Made by a program: the position numbers and the translations under genes. A stretch of 52,768 nt of DNA from contig DJWY01000012.1 in NCBI GenBank assembly GCA_002448305.1, positions 2,956-55,723 of the forward strand, in the 5' to 3' direction. Positions within the stretch are counted from its first letter, which is position 1. Every line of letters starts with the position of its first letter. Below the pieces are notes generated by a model. That model saw only the letters and a list, made by a program, of their open reading frames with translations. It did not search any database and was not told where the DNA came from. The DNA is from Selenomonadales bacterium UBA7018 (GTDB lineage: Bacteria > Bacillota > Negativicutes > Selenomonadales > Selenomonadaceae). Below are positions 33,270 through 41,771 of this stretch, piece after piece.

Positions 33270-33891
33270 AGCACTTGGCGAGACAATTTATATGGTTGTC
33301 GTGTCAATGGCGATAGCGTCAGCAATCGGCGTACCGCTCGGCGTTTTACTTCACACGACCGCTAAAGGGCAAATCCTAGAAAACGTGGTAATAAATCAAA
33401 GCGTCGGCTCAATCGTCAACGCGGTACGCTCAATCCCGTTTATAATTTTAATGGTAGCAATCATACCGTTCACGCGACTTTTAGTCGGCTCGGCGATAGG
33501 GACGACAGCGGCAATAGTTCCGCTTGTCATAGCGTCAATACCGTTTATCGGGCGGCAAGTCGAAACGTCGCTAAAAGAAGTTCCTTCCGGTTTAGTCGAA
33601 GCGGCATTAGCAATGGGCGCGACGCCCGCGCAGATTATCACGAAAGTTTTACTGCCCGAAGCAATGCCAGGAATAGTTTCGCAGTTGACGACGGTAATAA
33701 TTGCGCTGGTCGGGGAATCAGCAATGGCGGGCGCAATAGGTGGCGGCGGACTTGGCGATTTAGCAATCCGCTACGGCTATCAGCGATTTAGACCGGAAGT
33801 AATGTTGGCTACAGTCGTTGTGCTGATAGTTTTAGTTCAGCTTGTGCAATTCGTCGGCAATACGCTTGCGAAGAAATTAGATAAACGTTGA
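33238..33891 (+). CDS. metI: Methionine ABC transporter permease
   Basis: The roughly 217-residue membrane protein has five predicted hydrophobic segments. It has the ABC permease EAA loop EAALAMGATPAQIITKVLLPEA, interrupted only by the family's usual variation. MetI-type permeases pair with MetN and the lipoprotein MetQ. ATG at 33238 follows GGAGGTG by six bases. Promoter elements of metK overlap its stop codon. Confidence 0.92.
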   Translation: MFAEILPLLTKALGETIYMVVVSMAIASAIGVPLGVLLHTTAKGQILENVVINQSVGSIVNAVRSIPFIILMVAIIPFTRLLVGSAIGTTAAIVPLVIASIPFIGRQVETSLKEVPSGLVEAALAMGATPAQIITKVLLPEAMPGIVSQLTTVIIALVGESAMAGAIGGGGLGDLAIRYGYQRFRPEVMLATVVVLIVLVQLVQFVGNTLAKKLDKR

Positions 33892-33916
33892 CAGACAAGG
33901 GCAAATGTGTTAGCTT
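33888..33916 (+). promoter_or_regulatory. Possible promoter of metK
   Basis: Consensus TTGACA (33888-33893), which includes the metI stop, a 17-base spacer and a weak TAGCTT -10 (33911-33916). No SAM riboswitch fits in the 56-base gap. Confidence 0.45.
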
Positions 33917-33947
33917 TGTTAAAACAATTTGAAAGCGAGGTATAAGA

Positions 33948-35135
33948 ATGCGCAGAATGTTATTTACATCCGAATCCGTGACGGAGGGGCACCCCGATAA
34001 AGTCGCGGACAGAATTTCAGACAGCATTTTAGATGAGATTATAGAACGAGACCCTATGGGGCGCGTCGCTTGCGAAACGTTGGTTACGACAGGTCAAGTG
34101 CACGTCGTCGGCGAAATTTCCACGCATTGTTATGTTGACGTTGCCAAAATTATTCGCGGCGCAATTCGCGACATTGGCTATACTAATTCGGCTTACGGTT
34201 TCGACGCGAATACGGTTGGCGTTTTGATTTCCCTTGACGAACAATCGCCCGACATTGCGCAGGGCGTCAACAAATCGATTGAGGCGCGTGAAGGCGATAT
34301 GGCGATTGAAGACGCAATCGGCGCGGGCGACCAGGGAATGATGTTTGGCTACGCGACGAACCAGACGCCCGAATTTATGCCGTTGCCGATTTCGCTTGCA
34401 CATAAATTAGCGCGTCGCCTTGCCGAAGTCAGGAAGAGTACGCACGAAGTTGACTACCTGCGCCCCGACGGCAAAACGCAAGTTACAATAGCCTACGAAG
34501 GGCGCAAGCCGGTCGCGGTCGATACGATTGTTATTTCCACGCAACACAATCCCGACGTGACGCTTGAGCAGATTAAGCGCGATATGATTGAGCACGTTAT
34601 TAAACCGGTCGTGCCCGCTGAACTTTTGACGGCGGAGACGAAATATTTTGTTAATCCGACGGGCAAATTTGTAATCGGCGGACCGCAGGGCGATAGCGGC
34701 TTGACGGGCAGAAAAATTATCGTCGACACTTACGGCGGCTGGGCGCGTCATGGTGGCGGCGCGTTCAGTGGAAAAGACCCCACGAAAGTTGACAGGAGCG
34801 CGGCTTATGCGGCTCGTTACGTCGCGAAAAATATTGTGGCGGCGGGGCTTGCTGACGAATGCGAAATTCAACTTGCCTATGCAATCGGCGTAGCTTATCC
34901 GGTCTCGGTTCGCGTTGAAAGTTTCGGCACGGCGAAAGTTGACGAGGCTTTGATTGAAAAAATCGTCAAGGATAACTTTGACTTGCGCCCCGCAGGAATT
35001 ATTAAAATGCTCGACTTGCGCCGCCCGATTTACAAGCAAACTTCGGCTTATGGGCATTTCGGCAGAACGGACGTTGACTTGACTTGGGAGCGTCTCGACA
35101 AAGTTGACGCACTCAAGAAAGCGGCAGGACGATAA
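33948..35135 (+). CDS. metK: S-adenosylmethionine synthetase
   Basis: The 395-residue protein is full length for MetK. It has FTSESVTEGHPDKVADRISDS at the N-terminus (methionine/ATP site), GAGDQGMMFGYA (residue ~124), and GGAFSGKDPTKVDRSAAY (the P-loop-like segment, residue ~268). It makes S-adenosylmethionine from methionine and ATP. Its position next to metNI links methionine import with use. A GAGGT ribosome binding site precedes the ATG. Confidence 0.97.
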   Translation: MRRMLFTSESVTEGHPDKVADRISDSILDEIIERDPMGRVACETLVTTGQVHVVGEISTHCYVDVAKIIRGAIRDIGYTNSAYGFDANTVGVLISLDEQSPDIAQGVNKSIEAREGDMAIEDAIGAGDQGMMFGYATNQTPEFMPLPISLAHKLARRLAEVRKSTHEVDYLRPDGKTQVTIAYEGRKPVAVDTIVISTQHNPDVTLEQIKRDMIEHVIKPVVPAELLTAETKYFVNPTGKFVIGGPQGDSGLTGRKIIVDTYGGWARHGGGAFSGKDPTKVDRSAAYAARYVAKNIVAAGLADECEIQLAYAIGVAYPVSVRVESFGTAKVDEALIEKIVKDNFDLRPAGIIKMLDLRRPIYKQTSAYGHFGRTDVDLTWERLDKVDALKKAAGR

Positions 35136-35220
35136 TTCAATTAGGAGTTAGGAATTAGGAGTTATGAATTGAGATTTGTCGACAAAACATTCCTCATTTC
35201 ACATTCCTAATTCCTAATTG
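35134..35220. repeat. Inverted pair of ATTAGGA-type heptamer arrays
   Basis: The left arm is at 35134-35172 (AATTCAATTAGGAGTTAGG onward) and the right arm at 35188-35220, ending CCTAATTCCTAATTG, separated by about 15 bases. It fills the metK-guaA gap and ends 12 bases before the guaA ribosome binding site. Confidence 0.85.
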
Positions 35221-35238
35221 TTTTTAGGGGGGATTCAT

Positions 35239-36762
35239 TTGGCAAGAGAAATGATTTTAATTTTAGATTTTGGCGGGCAGTATAATCAGCTGATAGCGCG
35301 ACGCGTTCGCGAGAACAATGTTTATTGCGAAGTTCATACCGCGTTTAGCATGGAAAAAATTCGCGCACTCAATCCCGCAGGAATTATTTTGACGGGCGGT
35401 CCTCAAAGCGTTTACGAAAAAGATTCTCTGTTGCCCCCCGCCGAAATTTTTAGTCTGAACGTTCCGATTCTGGGCATTTGCTACGGTGCGCAAGCTATGG
35501 CGAAAGTTTTAGGCGGCTCCGTCAAGCCCGCGCAGGTCAGCGAATACGGCAAGACCGAACTTGAAATTTTGAGCGCGTCGAAACTTTTTAGCGGCGTCGA
35601 AAGAAATTCTGTTGTGTGGATGAGCCATACCGATAGGATTGTCACTGCGCCCGATAATTTTTCTGTGACTGCCGTAACTAAAGATTGCCCGATTGCCGCA
35701 ATGGAAAATGCCGACAAGAATTTTTACGCTGTGCAATTTCACCCTGAAGTTATTCACACGGTCGAGGGCGCGAAAATTTTTTCAAACTTCGTGGACATTT
35801 GCGGCTGTAAGCGCGATTGGAAAATGAGTTCATTTGTGGTCGATACGATTAGCCAACTCAAAATCAAAATCGGAGACGGAAAAGTTTTATGCGCGTTAAG
35901 TGGCGGAGTTGATTCTAGCGTCGCGGCGGTGCTGTTGAGTAAGGCTGTTGGGAAAAATTTGACTTGCGTTTTCGTAAATCATGGACTTTTACGCAAGGAC
36001 GAAGCTAAGCAGGTTAAAGAAGTTTTTAGCCATTTCGATTTGAATTTTATTGCGGTCGACGCGGGCGAAAGATTTCTTAGCAAACTGCGCGGCGTCACTG
36101 AGCCGGAACGCAAGCGCAAAATTATCGGCGAAGAATTTATCCGCGTGTTCGAGGAAGTCAGCAAGAAAATTGGCGCGGTTGATTATCTCGTTCAGGGCAC
36201 GATTTATCCCGACGTGATAGAGAGCGGGCTAGGAAAATCCGCCGTGATTAAATCTCATCACAACGTAGGCGGTCTGCCCGATTTCGTCGACTTTAAAGAA
36301 ATTATCGAGCCGCTTAGGTTGCTATTCAAAGATGAAGTTCGTCAGGCAGGGCGCGAACTCGGCTTGCCGGAAAATATTGTGAATCGTCAACCCTTTCCCG
36401 GACCGGGCTTAGGCATTAGGATTATCGGCGAAGTCACAGCGGAGAAGGTTAAAATTGTTCAGGACGCCGACGCCATTTACCGCGAAGAAATTGACAAAGC
36501 TGGCGTGAAAAATTTGGCGCAATATTTCGCCGCGCTGACTAATATGCGTTCTGTGGGCGTTATGGGCGACGGCAGGACTTATGATTTCGCGATTGCGTTG
36601 CGTGCAGTTCTGACTAGCGATTTTATGACGGCGGAGGCGGCGAAAATTCCTTTTGAGGTTTTGAGCGTCGTAGCTAATCGCATTGTCAATGAGGTTAAAG
36701 GCGTCAATCGTGTGCTTTACGACTGCACGAGCAAGCCGCCCGCGACGATTGAATTTGAGTAA
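35239..36762 (+). CDS. guaA: GMP synthase (glutamine-hydrolysing)
   Basis: The roughly 507-residue protein has an N-terminal amidotransferase (FGGQYNQLIARRVRE, nucleophile in GICYGAQAMA, and FHPEV). The ATP pyrophosphatase loop is SGGVDSSVAA (about residue 222), and a C-terminal dimerisation domain ends CTSKPPATIEFE. It converts XMP to GMP. TTG at 35239 is preferred because AGGGGGG is six bases upstream; the first ATG at 35251 is too far from that site. Confidence 0.96.
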   Translation: MAREMILILDFGGQYNQLIARRVRENNVYCEVHTAFSMEKIRALNPAGIILTGGPQSVYEKDSLLPPAEIFSLNVPILGICYGAQAMAKVLGGSVKPAQVSEYGKTELEILSASKLFSGVERNSVVWMSHTDRIVTAPDNFSVTAVTKDCPIAAMENADKNFYAVQFHPEVIHTVEGAKIFSNFVDICGCKRDWKMSSFVVDTISQLKIKIGDGKVLCALSGGVDSSVAAVLLSKAVGKNLTCVFVNHGLLRKDEAKQVKEVFSHFDLNFIAVDAGERFLSKLRGVTEPERKRKIIGEEFIRVFEEVSKKIGAVDYLVQGTIYPDVIESGLGKSAVIKSHHNVGGLPDFVDFKEIIEPLRLLFKDEVRQAGRELGLPENIVNRQPFPGPGLGIRIIGEVTAEKVKIVQDADAIYREEIDKAGVKNLAQYFAALTNMRSVGVMGDGRTYDFAIALRAVLTSDFMTAEAAKIPFEVLSVVANRIVNEVKGVNRVLYDCTSKPPATIEFE

Positions 36763-36774
36763 GGGGGCGGGCGC

Positions 36775-37596
36775 GTGATAGTTGGTCATATAAATTTTCT
36801 GAACGTCCTGCCGCTCAATTACGGCTATCAGCAGACCGCGCAGGATTTACAAATTGTTTACGGCGTTCCGACTTTCCTTAACGGCGAGCTTAAAGCGGGG
36901 CATATTGACATTAGCAATATTTCTTCGATTGAATACGCCCGCCAAGCCGACCAACTTTTGATTCTGCCGAAAATTTGCGTCCGCGCAGATTGTGACGTTA
37001 CGAGTATCGTTTTGGTTTCGCGCAAGCCGATTGAAACTCTGCGCGACGATAAAATTATTTTAACGTCGAAATCGGCAACGGCTCAATGTCTGCTGAAAAT
37101 TATTCTGCATGAAAGTTACGACGCCGCGCCGCATTATGAAACGCGAGCCGTTACGGTTGAAAAGCCCGTTGACGACGACGCCACCGCCGCGCTTTTAATT
37201 GGCGACGACGCACTTTATATCTATCTCCACCAGCCGGAAAATTTCTACGTCTACGATTTGGGCAAGGAGTGGCATAAACTGACGGGGCGGCAAATGGTTT
37301 ATGCCTTGTGGACGGTCAGAAAAAAAATCGCCGCAGAACAATCACTGCAAGCGACTTATGAAAAAATTCTTCGCGCCTTCCGATTCGGCATTGAGAATAA
37401 GTCCGACGCGATTAAATCTGTGTTGCCGACGAAGCCTTTTACCTTTGACGAACTGGATAAATATTTGGGCGGTGCAATCAAATGGAACTTGACGGCGGAA
37501 AGTTTGGAGGCTTTGAAGATTTACTATCACAAAGCCGCCGCACTGAAACTCATTGACAGGGAACCCGACTTGAAATTTTATCTAACCAATTCGTAG
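36775..37596 (+). CDS. mqnA: Chorismate dehydratase of the futalosine menaquinone pathway
   Basis: The 273-residue protein begins VGHINFLNVLPLNYG, the MqnA signature. It continues with ISNISSIEYARQ, RKPIETL and LLIGDDAL, a periplasmic-binding-protein-like fold. MqnA converts chorismate to 3-enolpyruvoylbenzoate, the first step of the futalosine route. The start is GTG at 36775 after AAGGGGG. Other mqn genes are not in the window. It ends overlapping the convergent copA by 19 bases. Confidence 0.9.
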   Translation: MIVGHINFLNVLPLNYGYQQTAQDLQIVYGVPTFLNGELKAGHIDISNISSIEYARQADQLLILPKICVRADCDVTSIVLVSRKPIETLRDDKIILTSKSATAQCLLKIILHESYDAAPHYETRAVTVEKPVDDDATAALLIGDDALYIYLHQPENFYVYDLGKEWHKLTGRQMVYALWTVRKKIAAEQSLQATYEKILRAFRFGIENKSDAIKSVLPTKPFTFDELDKYLGGAIKWNLTAESLEALKIYYHKAAALKLIDREPDLKFYLTNS

Positions 37597-37781
37597 CCAG
37601 CGTCATCGATAACTTTGGCGAAATCGTCAAGCGAAATTTCTTTGGTCGTGGTGACGGTTGCCGAGTTATTTTCCAAACTGACTTCGACCGCCGTGACGCC
37701 GTCCATTTTTGCAAGCGCGTCGTGAACGTGTTTTTGGCAATGCTTGCACATCATGCCCTCGACCTTGAAAGTTTTCTGCAT
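37578..37781 (-). CDS. copZ: Candidate internally initiated CopZ-like copper chaperone within copA
   Basis: Inside the copA frame, AAGGAGG (37796-37790) lies eight bases before ATG (37781), spacing ideal for initiation. Translation from it gives 67 residues starting MQKTFKVEGMMCKHCQKHV, the full length and metal-binding motif of CopZ chaperones. The frame upstream is not interrupted, so the same sequence is also the C-terminal domain of CopA. Either an ancestral copA-copZ pair fused by loss of the stop while keeping the copZ start, or both products are made. The ribosome binding site is seen; separate production is inference. Confidence 0.6.
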   Translation of the reverse strand: MQKTFKVEGMMCKHCQKHVHDALAKMDGVTAVEVSLENNSATVTTTKEISLDDFAKVIDDAGYELVR

Positions 37782-40142
37782 AGTTTTTTCCTCCTTAGTA
37801 ATTTCCTGTTGAAGATTTTCCACGCGAACATTAACGCTTTGCGGAGCCGCGTTTGAAATTGTCGTCCGCTCAACTTTGAAATATTTCAGGCGCAACGCAT
37901 TGAGCACAACGCACACGCTAGACATACTCATTGCCGCCGCACCAATCATCGGCGAAAGTTTTATTCCGAACGCCGGATAAAAAAGCCCCGCCGCAAGCGG
38001 TATGCAAATCACGTTGTAGAAGAACGCCCAGAATAAATTTTGCTTAATGTTCGTCATAACGGCGCGGCTAAGTTTGATTGCGCTGACGGCGTCAAGTAAA
38101 TCATTTCGGACTAAAACCGCGCCCGCGCTCTCAATCGCTACGTCAGTTCCTGCGCCAATCGCAATTCCTAAATCAGCTTTGGCGAGTGCCGGCGCGTCGT
38201 TTATGCCGTCGCCAATCATAGCGACCTTTTTGCCCTGCGCTTGAAGGTTTGCGACTTCCTGCGCTTTATTTTCGGGAAGAACGCCCGCGATAATTTTTTC
38301 AATGCCGAGCCGCTTTGCAATGGCTTGCGCCGTCCGCACGTTGTCGCCAGTCAGCATGATAACATTTACGCCCAGATTTTTAAACTCCGCAACCGCCTGC
38401 GCGGAATTTTTTTTCTCAACATCAGCCGCCGCGATAACTCCCAGAATTTTTTTATCACGGGCAAAAATAATCGGCGTTTTCCCTTCGCTAGCAAGCGCAG
38501 AAAGTTTTTCGCTTAAACTGTCCAGATTAAAGCCTTGCTCCGTCAAAAATTTTTCATTGCCCGCGAAACATTCCACGCCGTCAATTTTAGCGCGGACGCC
38601 TTTTCCGAATATTGCTTTAAAATCCTCTGCACTGCGCGGAGTTATTTTTTGTTCGGAAGAATATTTAACAATCGCTTCGGCTAAAGGGTGCTCGCTTTTA
38701 GCCTCAAGGGCGGTGGCTATCTCCAATAAAGTTTTCTCGTCAGCCGCGCAGGTTAAAATATCCGTGACAAATGGCTTGCCCTCAGTCAGCGTGCCCGTCT
38801 TGTCAAGGACGACCATATCAATATTGTGCGCCGTCTCCAATGCTTCGCCCGATTTAATTAAAATCCCGTTCTCCGCGCCCTTACCAGTGCCAACCATTAT
38901 CGCTACCGGCGTCGCTAAACCCAAAGCACATGGACAACTTATCACCAAAATTGAAATCGCAATCGAAAAAGCAAATTCAACGCTCGCGCCGCTCATAATC
39001 CAACAAATTCCCGCAATCAACGCAATCAAAATTACTGCAGGTACGAAAATCCCAGCGATTTTGTCAGCAATCTTGGCAATCGGTGCTTTACTCGCGCTCG
39101 CCTCCTCAACTAACGAAATTATTTTGCTAATCGTCGTTTCGCCGCCAACTTTTTCCGCTCTGAACCTAACAAAGCCGCTCTTATTCAACGTGCCGCTCGT
39201 CACGCGCCCGCCAATAGCCTTTTCAACAGGTAAACTTTCGCCAGTTATCGCGCTTTCGTCAACAGTCGTCGCTCCGTCCAAAATTATTCCGTCCGCCGCA
39301 AAACTTTCGCCAGGTTTAACCAAAATTTCATCGCCAATTACCAATTCTTCAACCGCAATCGTAATTTCTTGCCCGCCGCGCAGTACCGTCGCTTGTTTTG
39401 GCGCAAGATTCATCAATTTTTCCACCGCCTGCGAAGTTTTTCCCTTTGCTCTCGCCTCAAAATATTTTCCAACAGTTATCAGCGTAACTATCATGCCCGC
39501 CGACTCAAAATATAAATTTCGGCTGTATTCGTCGACAAGTTGAAAGTCTCCCGCGCCTAATCCCTGCCCAATTCTGAACAAAGCGAACGCTCCAAACATC
39601 GCCGCCGCCATTGAACCCATTCCAACTAAGCTATCCATATTCGGCGCGCCCGCAAGCAATGTTTTAAAGCCGTTGACGTAATATTTTCGGTTGAGATACA
39701 TAATCGGCAGAATTAAAAGGAATTGCGCAAAGGCAAACGTCACGGCATTGGCTCGCCCGTCGAATAAATCCGAAATAATTTGCGGCACCGGTACCGGCAA
39801 CATTGAATGCATTGCTATATACACCGTCGGCAACAAAAAAATTATCGACCACGTGAGCCGCGTCCGCATTTCTGATATTTCTTTGTCGATTGTGCGTTCA
39901 GAAACGGAAATTTTCTGCGCGACGGCAGATTTTTTCGGCGTAGCTCCGTAGCCCGCATTGATTACCGCGTCGACAATCTGCGCAACTGAAATTTTCGCCT
40001 CGTCGAACTTAACTTGCATTGAATTTGTTAAAAGATTGACGCTGACATTCTCCGCGCCAACAATTTTGCCAACTGCCTTTTCCACTCGCGCCGAACACGC
40101 CGAACAACTCATGCCAGTTACGTCAAAATTTTCCTTAGTCAT
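37578..40142 (-). CDS. copA: Copper-transporting P1B-type ATPase with N- and C-terminal HMA domains
   Basis: The 854-residue protein has an N-terminal metal-binding domain (GMSCSACSARV, residue ~9) and six to eight membrane segments. It has the TGES actuator loop, the CPC copper motif in SCPCALGLATP (about residue 400), phosphorylation site DKTGTLTEG (about residue 447) and GDGINDAPALAKAD (about residue 642). The C-terminus adds a second HMA domain (GMMCKHCQKHV), which is an uncommon position. It exports copper(I) from the cytoplasm. The last 67 codons carry their own ribosome binding site and ATG and may also be made separately (37578-37781). The start overlaps the upstream glycosyltransferase stop as TAATG. 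Confidence 0.93.
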   Translation of the reverse strand: MTKENFDVTGMSCSACSARVEKAVGKIVGAENVSVNLLTNSMQVKFDEAKISVAQIVDAVINAGYGATPKKSAVAQKISVSERTIDKEISEMRTRLTWSIIFLLPTVYIAMHSMLPVPVPQIISDLFDGRANAVTFAFAQFLLILPIMYLNRKYYVNGFKTLLAGAPNMDSLVGMGSMAAAMFGAFALFRIGQGLGAGDFQLVDEYSRNLYFESAGMIVTLITVGKYFEARAKGKTSQAVEKLMNLAPKQATVLRGGQEITIAVEELVIGDEILVKPGESFAADGIILDGATTVDESAITGESLPVEKAIGGRVTSGTLNKSGFVRFRAEKVGGETTISKIISLVEEASASKAPIAKIADKIAGIFVPAVILIALIAGICWIMSGASVEFAFSIAISILVISCPCALGLATPVAIMVGTGKGAENGILIKSGEALETAHNIDMVVLDKTGTLTEGKPFVTDILTCAADEKTLLEIATALEAKSEHPLAEAIVKYSSEQKITPRSAEDFKAIFGKGVRAKIDGVECFAGNEKFLTEQGFNLDSLSEKLSALASEGKTPIIFARDKKILGVIAAADVEKKNSAQAVAEFKNLGVNVIMLTGDNVRTAQAIAKRLGIEKIIAGVLPENKAQEVANLQAQGKKVAMIGDGINDAPALAKADLGIAIGAGTDVAIESAGAVLVRNDLLDAVSAIKLSRAVMTNIKQNLFWAFFYNVICIPLAAGLFYPAFGIKLSPMIGAAAMSMSSVCVVLNALRLKYFKVERTTISNAAPQSVNVRVENLQQEITKEEKTMQKTFKVEGMMCKHCQKHVHDALAKMDGVTAVEVSLENNSATVTTTKEISLDDFAKVIDDAGYELVR

Positions 40143-41653
40143 TAAATCCCTTCTATGAACATGAAATCCAATTCCTTAATTCGCAAACGATTTTTCCACA
40201 GCCAAATTGTCAACATTCGCTCCGCCAAAAACGCAATCAATCTGCGCGGCGCAAATGGAAGGCTTGCAAGGTCAACTTTCCTTAAAATTTCGTCCGTCGC
40301 GTCCAGATAAAACGAAAATAACCACTTGCAATAGGCATCGAAAATATTTCGGCGCGTGATAAATAAATGGCATTTGTAAATTGCTACAGAATTCATCACC
40401 TGTTCAAAGCTTTCCATATAATCGGGCTGAACTTTTAGCAAATGCTTCTTAACAATGCTTTCCGCGAACTTTGCAAGCTCTTCCCCGCAATCGTTCCTAA
40501 TTAAATCGTGCTGAATCATCATTTCAAAGCCAATCGAAGAAATAATCACGTCGTAACGCTCCAAAATTTTCAGCGCGTCATCCTTAGTCAAAATTTTTTC
40601 GCGGGCAAATGGAATACTTTCAGCCATAGTAAAAAATCTGCGGTAGTGACAAAGTCCAACCACTGTATGAGAAGTATTTTTCCAAATCCAGTAAAGCGCG
40701 GTGATTTCATTCAGATAAATATTTAAGTGGCTGATATTTTCGCCGGTGTCGTCGCCAAGATAGCCTAAATCTTCACTTAGAGCGTGTCCCGCATGAATAA
40801 TTTTATAACCTTCGGGCGGCTCTTCAATTTTTTTGTCGCCATAAGTCACGACATAAACGCAAAAATCTTCGGGCTTAGTATATCTTTTGACAAAAAACCA
40901 TTTAACCGTTTCGGATTTGGTGCCGTGAACCTCCGCGAAATTATCTAGGTTTTTAATTATGTATTTCTCAAGCTCGCCGTCCGTCCTACTAAAAGTTATA
41001 ACAGTGTCAGAAAATTTTTCTAAGAAAGTAAACGTGCTGATAAAATCAATCGGCTTGCGCTCAATTAAAAGCGCGGCGTCGTAGTGCTTGTGACCAATCT
41101 CCGTAAAATTTTTGTAGACGTGGCTATAAATATTTTCCATAATCGCCGGCAAAGGTTTTTCTGAAACGCAATCAATTTCCACGTCGAGATTGTAAACTTT
41201 GGTAAAAATATTCCCGCGAGCAAAATAGCCGTCAACGTCAAGCAAAGTTTTAATCGGCAAATCTTTTAGGTAATCCAAAAGCTTAACTTCCGCGCTAAAA
41301 TCATAGAAAAAATCCGTCGGCAACGTCTTAAAATGATTTATCGTGACGGTTTTGGGCGAAAGAAAGCCGCGCTTTAAAGAATAATTCCGGAAAATAACGA
41401 AGTCTTGATAGTTTAGGAAAAGCAGATAATCGACCGCGCCGCCGTGCAGAAAATCTGCTAAATTTTCCCAGCTTTGAACTTTATCGTTAAAGAAAATTTT
41501 GCCGTCTTCCTTGAGATTGAATTTTTGCTTGCCGACCTTGCCAGAAATTTGCACGCGACCAATAATTTTAAATGGACGCTGCCCGGCTTGCGAAAAAAAT
41601 TCCTGCTCGTCGCCGCAAAGTAAAATTCTAGGCGTAAAAGTTAAATCGTTCAT
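40142..41653 (-). CDS. DUF4422 glycosyltransferase-like protein with extra N-terminal domain
   Basis: The 503-residue protein has a C-terminal DUF4422 domain (residues ~250-490). Visible parts are YVVTYGDKK, ISHLNIYLNEITALYWIWKN, VVGLCHYRRFF and FAPRRLIAFLAERMLTIWL. DUF4422 is treated as a glycosyltransferase domain in capsule and lipopolysaccharide loci. The first ~240 residues are a separate unrecognised domain, opening with ILLCGDEQEFF. It is translationally coupled to copA, an unexpected pairing. An AGGAGA site precedes the ATG. Confidence 0.75.
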   Translation of the reverse strand: MNDLTFTPRILLCGDEQEFFSQAGQRPFKIIGRVQISGKVGKQKFNLKEDGKIFFNDKVQSWENLADFLHGGAVDYLLFLNYQDFVIFRNYSLKRGFLSPKTVTINHFKTLPTDFFYDFSAEVKLLDYLKDLPIKTLLDVDGYFARGNIFTKVYNLDVEIDCVSEKPLPAIMENIYSHVYKNFTEIGHKHYDAALLIERKPIDFISTFTFLEKFSDTVITFSRTDGELEKYIIKNLDNFAEVHGTKSETVKWFFVKRYTKPEDFCVYVVTYGDKKIEEPPEGYKIIHAGHALSEDLGYLGDDTGENISHLNIYLNEITALYWIWKNTSHTVVGLCHYRRFFTMAESIPFAREKILTKDDALKILERYDVIISSIGFEMMIQHDLIRNDCGEELAKFAESIVKKHLLKVQPDYMESFEQVMNSVAIYKCHLFITRRNIFDAYCKWLFSFYLDATDEILRKVDLASLPFAPRRLIAFLAERMLTIWLWKNRLRIKELDFMFIEGI

Positions 41654-41683
41654 GGAAATCTCCTTTCGTAAATTTTTAAAAGC

Positions 41684-41712
41684 ATTATGGCACTTTTCGC
41701 AATTAAAAACAA
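41684..41712 (-). promoter_or_regulatory. Promoter of the DUF4422-copA operon
   Basis: Minus strand TTGTTT (41712-41707), a 17-base spacer and CATAAT (41689-41684). Confidence 0.55.
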
Positions 41713-41716
41713 TGCC

Positions 41717-41745
41717 TTGCTAAACTCGCGCAAATAAATTATTAT
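41717..41745 (+). promoter_or_regulatory. Promoter of ileS
   Basis: TTGCTA (41717-41722), a 17-base spacer and TATTAT (41740-41745). The leader before ileS is too short for a T-box. Confidence 0.55.
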
Positions 41746-41771
41746 TGCTTCGACAAAGGAGGAATTTTTTT

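Noticed and set aside
33892..33947. SAM riboswitch before metK
   Set aside because: The intergenic region is 56 bases and lacks the S-box pattern.
38302..39543. Open frame of 413 codons antisense to copA
   Set aside because: Shadow of copA; low-complexity serine/alanine/proline-rich translation without motifs or a start site.
41746..41771. T-box leader of ileS
   Set aside because: Only about 25 bases separate the -10 from the start codon, so no specifier loop or antiterminator can fit.
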